A DNA stretch of 10,055 nucleotides from Geosiphon pyriformis (taxonomy: Eukaryota > Glomeromycota > Glomeromycetes > Archaeosporales > Geosiphonaceae): assembly GCA_016748015.1 (NCBI GenBank), contig JAAOMT010000299.1:420470-430524 (forward strand). The letters are read 5' to 3'. The notes below the pieces were generated by a model. That model was given only the letters and a program-made list of their open reading frames with translations. It was not told where the DNA came from and searched no databases. A program made the position numbers and the translations under genes. Shown here piece by piece: positions 5,918 to 10,055 of the stretch (positions within the stretch are counted from its first letter, which is position 1; each line of letters opens with the position of its first letter).

Positions 5918-6070
5918 ACTTTCTGTTTAAAACTTTTTTTTATATAGGTTAGATAATTTTTTTATTACATAATTAATTTTTAAAAATGGTCATAAATTTA
6001 TTTGTTTATTTTTTGAGTCTTAAACCTTTTTTTGCCTCATTACAATATCGTCTGACCTTTTAAAAACTTC

Positions 6071-6283
6071 TTTTTTTGAATGAGATTTTCATTTTTGAAT
6101 GAGATTTTTCCAATTGAGAATATTCTTTTGATCCGAGAACTATTTTTTCAATCGCAAAACAATATAAAAAAGTTTAGAACTTATGATCAAAATTTTTTTT
6201 TTTCGGGTTTTGAAAGAAAACAATTGATCTTCTATTTAGAAAAAAAAATTCTTTCGCTCTTTGGGGAAAGCTTTTTTTTTTAA
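6071..6283 (+). other. Low-complexity ORF with an 18-base direct repeat at its start
   Basis: TTTTTGAATGAGATTTT occurs twice in tandem from about 6073, one base of difference apart. The ATG of the first copy opens a 67-codon frame (6080-6283), rich in Phe, Ile, Leu and Lys and ending in a T run. Its amino-acid make-up follows the AT-rich base composition, and no domain is visible. I regard it as probably non-coding, with the direct repeat as the only solid observation. Confidence 0.2.
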
Positions 6284-6316
6284 AAAAAAAAACAAAAAAA
6301 AACAAAAAAAAAAAAC
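6272..6316. repeat. T10/A11 palindrome with C-spaced A runs
   Basis: Ten Ts are followed at once by eleven As, then C, nine As, C, twelve As and C. A similar T13/A12 junction lies at 9152-9176. Confidence 0.95.
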
Positions 6317-6381
6317 AATAGATTTTCCATCTGATTATTTTTTTAGTTTAATCAAAATTCATAATTATTGTTCATCATATC

Positions 6382-6416
6382 AAACATTCCCACCTCGATC
6401 AAGAGGTCGAATGTTT
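6382..6416. repeat. Two-part hairpin followed by a T7 run
   Basis: The outer arms AAACATTC (6382-6389) and GAATGTTT (6409-6416) are perfect complements. Inside them, ACCTC (6392-6396) and GAGGT (6403-6407) pair around a GATCAA loop, with a small CC/C internal bulge between the two helices. Read as + strand RNA this gives 13 base pairs ending in seven Us (6414-6420), and the flanks TCAA ... TTGA can extend it. The inner stem is G+C-rich in an otherwise AT-rich setting. It could be a small structured RNA, a protein-binding palindrome, or an RNA polymerase III stop. No promoter boxes were identified. Confidence 0.6.
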
Positions 6417-6420
6417 TTTT

Positions 6421-6794
6421 GATCCTAAAATCTTTCAAATGAATTCGGTTGGATTATAAATTTTATCTTTTTTTTTTTTTGATGGTCTTTGAAACAATAA
6501 AGCTAATTACGTATTTCTTAAATCTTTTAAATCTTTTCCATTTAAGAGTGAAAAAGATTGATGAATGAAAAAAGGTAAGGAAGAAAGATGAAACTGATAA
6601 AAGAGCAAATTAATTAGTTCCTTTTTTTTGCCAAAAAGACGACAATGATTTTGTACTACCTCTTTTTTTCCAATATCATCTATGATCCGAAAGATAAATC
6701 AAGTATATGATGAATGGGATATGTCAGAATGGAGAATAATCCAAGTTTGAGAATATTCTGAATCACGTCTAAAGTTCAAAAGAATGATGAATAT
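6421..6794. other. Non-coding AT-rich DNA
   Basis: No ATG-initiated gene is supported. A - strand frame from the adjacent array continues to a TGA at 6699 and contributes about 35 non-repetitive codons, but it has no ATG. Confidence 0.45.
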
Positions 6795-6803
6795 ATTACT
6801 ATT

Positions 6804-6837
<34 letters not shown>

Positions 6838-6959
6838 ATATTATTAGTATTATTATTAATATTATTATTATTCTCATTATTATCATTATGATTATGATTA
6901 TTATTAATATTATTATTATGATTATTATTATTATGATTATTATTATGATTATTATTATG

Positions 6960-7045
<86 letters not shown>

Positions 7046-7060
7046 GATTATTATTATTGA
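6795..7060. repeat. Long interrupted (ATT)n array
   Basis: About 265 bases of ATT triplets with scattered variant triplets (ACT, AGT, AAT, CTC, ATG, ATC). The right third, from about 6960, is nearly pure. The left two thirds are rich in variants, which points to older sequence on that side and recent expansion on the right. On the - strand the frame reads as Asn with His, Ile, Ser and Asp, giving a 131-codon open frame up to 7097. That frame has no ATG, so I do not call it a gene, though Asn-rich coding exons do exist in some AT-rich genomes. Confidence 0.95.
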
Positions 7061-7109
7061 TTGTACCTTTGTGTTCCAGTTGTAGAATCAATGATTTTTA
7101 TGTATAAAT

Positions 7110-7174
7110 TATTTTATTTATTTATTCATTCATTCATTCATTTATTTTATCTTATTTTATTTTATTTTATTTTA
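7110..7174. repeat. Tetramer (TTTA, TTCA) then pentamer (TTTTA) array
   Basis: TTTA units give way to four TTCA units, back to TTTA, and then to TTTTA pentamers from about 7144. It lies about 50 bases right of the ATT array, so the period changes from 3 to 4 to 5 along the strand. Confidence 0.92.
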
Positions 7175-7280
7175 GACTCTCTCTAAAAGAATTTTGGTTT
7201 GCCTAAAATTTTCAATCGTGATATTTTGGTGTGTGAAAGTTGAGGGAATTTCCAATGATTCGTTTAGATAATTCCAGACT

Positions 7281-7304
7281 ACACAACACAACACACCACA
7301 CCAC
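7281..7304. repeat. (ACACA)n short array
   Basis: Three ACACA pentamers followed by CCACA and CCAC. It is an island of A/C sequence in T-rich surroundings. Confidence 0.85.
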
Positions 7305-8011
7305 TAACCCCTAATCTCAATCCTACATCGAATAAAGAAATATCAATTACAAATACCCACTCATTACTTGATATTAAATGAATTTTAAAGAAATGATTAA
7401 ATCGAGATTATTTAAGCGCGTCAACGGAATCAAAGGATGATATACACGTGTTGTTTGTTTCATAAAAAGTTTGCTGCTGGATCTTTTTTGAACTCCTCCA
7501 TATAGAAATAATTGACTAAATATCAGATCTATTTGGTTGACGACATTATTAACCTAAAGCTTTTCTAATATGTAAATTATGCGAGTAATGTTAATTGTTC
7601 ATCATACCACAGAAAATTTATCCATTGATAGAGAATTATCAAATAACTTTTGAAACTTATTGAGAACCTTAAATATTTTGACTGGAATATTATATGAATT
7701 TTGTTTTTCAAAAAAATGTTCTATTCATCTCTGACAATTCATTTTTAGTTTATTTGGATCTTTCATATGAAATAACTAAAATTTGAAACTCAATTTTCTA
7801 ACAGCGTTTCCGATTTATAAAAATCGATCGTAAAAACAATAAATCTTTTAACAGAATTCAAAGATTCATCATTGTGATTCAGTTAGGATAATTGTACTTC
7901 ATATTTTTCCATACGAACTAATTCTAAAAATGGATTTTATGTGTCATAATGATTAGAAATAGTGATATATCATTGTTTATTGAAATAGATTTTGTGATAA
8001 AGTTTTGTGAA
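7305..8011. other. Intergenic DNA
   Basis: I find no supported gene on either strand. The longest feature with an ATG near 7437 is 22 codons. A small CGATTT/AAATCG inverted repeat occurs at about 7810, and nothing else stands out. Confidence 0.5.
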
Positions 8012-8056
8012 TTAATGATTTATTGATTTATTTGATTTATTGATTGATTGATTGGT
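8012..8056. repeat. Imperfect TTGA / TTTA tetramer array
   Basis: TTAATGATTTATTGATTTATTTGATTTATTGATTGATTGATTGG-type sequence, made of tetramers with TTGA units perfect at the right end. Confidence 0.8.
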
Positions 8057-8777
8057 GATTTCACAATACATATATTTCAATGGAATCTTAAAAAAATTCC
8101 CATGTTTTGTAAAATATGTTTTTTGAAAAGTTTATATGTGCAAGAATCTTAAAATTAGATCAAGTTTTATTTTAATATCTTTGGTGATAAATAAATTCCT
8201 AAAGTCATTGATAAAAAAAAATTAATTCATTTCTTTTACTCATATTATTTTTATGATAAAGTCTTTTAATATTTCCCATCGAAGAAATTTTGACATAATT
8301 AATAAAGATTTTTCAATTTTTCTCATTAAAGAAATATGATTTCTTTTTTTGTAAAATAAAATCACATGGTAATTTTGGTAATTGGTATACAATTTTTGAA
8401 ATGATGATAATTAGTTTTTATATTTTCATGTTCGAATTAAAATAATATTAAATCAAATTTTTAAATTCTAAAATGTAAAATAAAGAAAAATATTACATTT
8501 CGATATGAATTTTTTTTTTGAAATACTTGAGGTTCAATTTGAAGGTTTATTAACTTTTTAAAATCTTGCAATTTTGAATACTATTAGGAAATTTTGAAAT
8601 TCTCATAATCTAATCAGTTTGATTAGAAATCGATTTTAAAATCTTTCTTAATATAATATTAAAGCTTCACTTTTGAATTTATTAGTATCTTATTAAGGAT
8701 TTTTTCAACAAGTAAATATTAAGTTAATGAAATTAAATTTCTAAATATTCTTTAATTAAAAAACATAAAGTTTTATC

Positions 8778-8781
<4 letters not shown>
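8057..8781. other. AT-rich intergenic DNA
   Basis: No gene is supported. A perfect 7-bp hairpin lies at 8609-8627 (TCTAATC, loop AGTTT, GATTAGA). The remainder is A- and T-run sequence. Confidence 0.5.
8609..8627. repeat. Perfect 7-bp hairpin, 5-base loop
   Basis: TCTAATC and GATTAGA are exact complements around AGTTT. It is short, and such pairs are expected by chance several times in a window of this size. Confidence 0.6.
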
Positions 8782-8824
<43 letters not shown>

Positions 8825-8827
8825 TAT
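8782..8827. repeat. (TTA)n microsatellite, about 15 copies
   Basis: Thirteen perfect TTA units, one CTA, then TTATT. It has the same + strand orientation as the arrays at 5862 and 6795. Confidence 0.96.
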
Positions 8828-8879
8828 TTCAATGTTTGATTTAATAATAACCATTTTTTTTATCAAAGAATCGCATTTA

Positions 8880-9289
8880 ATCTAAATCTTGATTTTTTTT
8901 TGTAGTTGCATTTAATATTACTTACCAAAAATTTATTTCTTATGTTATGATTTTTTTTATCGTTAAAAACAAAATTATCATGATATTATAAATATAAAAT
9001 AAAAATAAATAAATAAATAAATTATTATATTAAAAATAAAATATAAAAATTATTCAAGATAAAATAAATAATAATAAATTTATTTTTAAAAATTAAAATT
9101 AATCTCAAGAGTAAAAAAATAAAATTGTAAATATTTAAAATTTCAATAAAATTTTTTTTTTTTTAAAAAAAAAAAACACCAATAAAAATAAATCTTTGAC
9201 AATAATAAGTTAAAAATAGAAAATTTAATTTTTAACTCAAAAACGTATTCTATTAAAAATTCTTTATATTGAAAGACAAAATAAAAGAA
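8880..9289. other. Second extreme AT block
   Basis: By hand count 8941-9180 has about 18 G or C in 240 bases, near 8%. It includes (AAAT)5 at 9003-9022 and a T13/A12 junction at 9152-9176. There is no ORF. Style and words (CAATAAAA, AAATTAAAATTAA) resemble the block at 5000-6060, though in sequence this simple I cannot tell shared ancestry from shared composition. Confidence 0.6.
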
Positions 9290-9523
9290 TCAGAATTTTT
9301 TAAAACAAGCAAATAGTTCATAAAAAGCCACGCGTGATTGGAACTGACGTTTGCAACAACAACAAAAATGCAATACATTTTTAAAAGAAAAGTCAATGCA
9401 ATAATAAATGGTTTCATTATTCATTCTTGTCATTATGGACGCACCCCACCAAGGATAAAGTTGATCTATTCGTGGCAATATTGAAAAACTATTGAATGGG
9501 TAATTCCCGGTTAAACAATTCAT
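9290..9523 (-). CDS. Unrecognised 77-residue ORF, uncertain
   Basis: An ATG at 9523 in a modest context (T at -3) opens 77 codons ending in TGA at 9290. The protein has several Cys and aromatic residues, including a CCCC run (residues 54-57) produced by TGT/TGC triplets opposite a CAACAACAAC stretch, and a PWWGAS segment near residues 24-29. There is no signal peptide or clear membrane span. Its G+C content is higher than that of the extreme AT block to its right in transcription order, which ends almost exactly at its stop codon, and this favours some constraint. No AATAAA follows closely on this strand. It could be a small gene, a terminal exon, or an accidental frame. Confidence 0.25.
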   Translation of the reverse strand: MNCLTGNYPFNSFSILPRIDQLYPWWGASIMTRMNNETIYYCIDFSFKNVLHFCCCCKRQFQSRVAFYELFACFKKF

Positions 9524-10055
9524 TTATTCACTCGCCCACTGTTTAAAAAATTTGAATTTCAATCGGAAGATAACTTTAAGAAAAAAACAACCATTCTTTT
9601 CTCTACCGGTTCCATTAAATTATATCCTTATTATCGACTCATATTGATTCCTAATATAATAAAAGCATAAGCCTTGTAGATTATTGTCTAAATTTTACAT
9701 ACAGCTGCTAACTCCATTGTTATTAGGTTTTACTGAAAAAGATGGTGGCTGAAAATACTATCATAACAAATCAAATATAACTTGATTTTTAAATTTAGTA
9801 ATTTTTTAAGTGTAGCCTCAAATTAATTGCTTAGGCATGATCAATTCCTAATCATACAGACCACATTATTATTATATATGCTCGCAGATTTCGCGCTGCG
9901 ATCGTGGTTTAATACGCATTTCGATTTCCGGAAAAACTAATTCTTTTCAAGTGATGATTTACATATGAAGTCTTATTGATGGTTTATGAATCGAAGTAGT
10001 TTGCGTTTAGCCGATTTTCATAAATGCTACACTAGACCAGTAATTCTCAAAAAGG
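9524..10055. other. Right-end region, no supported gene
   Basis: No ORF above about 25 codons with an ATG. A 6-bp inverted repeat with CG-containing arms (TCGCAG 9882-9887, CTGCGA 9896-9901) lies just after a TATATAT run, in a patch of raised G+C at about 9880-9930. This patch might be a promoter or the start of a gene outside the window, but nothing shows it directly. Confidence 0.4.

Larger units (their letters stand above)
5000..6060. other. Extreme AT block, non-coding
   Basis: Base composition drops sharply. By hand count 5401-5820 has about 40 G or C in 420 bases, close to 10%. The stretch is made of A and T runs, many as A-then-T or T-then-A palindromes, with recurring words such as CAATAAAA and AAATTTAAATTTAAA. 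No ORF with an ATG is supported. It could act as a matrix-attachment-like or flexible DNA segment, but that is conjecture. Confidence 0.6.

Noticed and set aside
6382-6420. A bacterial-type intrinsic terminator
   Set aside because: The hairpin-plus-T7 form fits, but the window is eukaryotic and no gene ends there.
6888-7085. A + strand Ile/Met-rich frame
   Set aside because: It is a reading of the ATT array with ATG variants and nothing else.
9828-9850. TTAGG as a telomere-like repeat
   Set aside because: A single TTAGG is present, with no tandem copies.

Overview
The window reads as nuclear DNA from a compact, very AT-rich eukaryotic genome. The evidence is dense microsatellites with periods of 3, 4, 5 and 6, blocks that fall to about 8-10% G+C by hand count, eukaryotic-style TATA/initiator and AATAAA signals, and no operon-like gene packing. 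The mix of (AAT)n, (GAT)n, (CAA)n and (TCAA)n repeats, coding DNA near 38-43% G+C, and a TCA-type initiator 32 bases below a TATAAA fit an arthropod. An astigmatid mite is my best guess, but this is inference. An early-diverging fungus or another AT-rich animal cannot be excluded, because no conserved marker gene is present.

Only two genes are reasonably supported, and they converge. The first, on the + strand at 1579-2205, is an intronless-looking 208-residue, strongly acidic protein of no family I recognise. It has a plausible core promoter (TATAAA 1415, initiator near 1447), two short overlapping upstream ORFs in the predicted leader, a strong start context, tandem stop codons and an AATAAA at 2425. 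The second, on the - strand at 2418-2663, is an 81-residue protein with a signal-peptide-like N terminus. It ends inside the predicted 3' end of the first gene, so the two would overlap tail to tail.

Region by region: 1-1410 is non-coding, with a poly-A run, a three-copy minisatellite and large AAT, GAAAA and TAC/TAATAC arrays. 1415-2663 holds the two genes. 2867-3860 has elevated G+C and no secure gene. It holds several short ORFs, one frame interrupted by a single TAG, and a quasi-palindromic TATA-like segment. 3860-5000 is non-coding, with a perfect 9-bp hairpin and two GAT arrays. 5000-6360 is an extreme AT block with palindromic A/T tracts. 6380-7310 holds a compound hairpin followed by seven Ts, then a run of arrays whose period steps from 3 to 4 to 5. 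7310-9280 is AT-rich and non-coding. 9290-9523 (- strand) is a weak 77-codon ORF in a segment of higher G+C. The last 530 bases hold no gene I can support.

I found no transposon with recognisable coding sequence, no CRISPR array, no tRNA or rRNA gene, and no evident multi-gene system. The most useful follow-ups are the two unfamiliar proteins and their arrangement, the upstream ORFs, the 6382-6416 hairpin, and the unexplained G+C-elevated patches.
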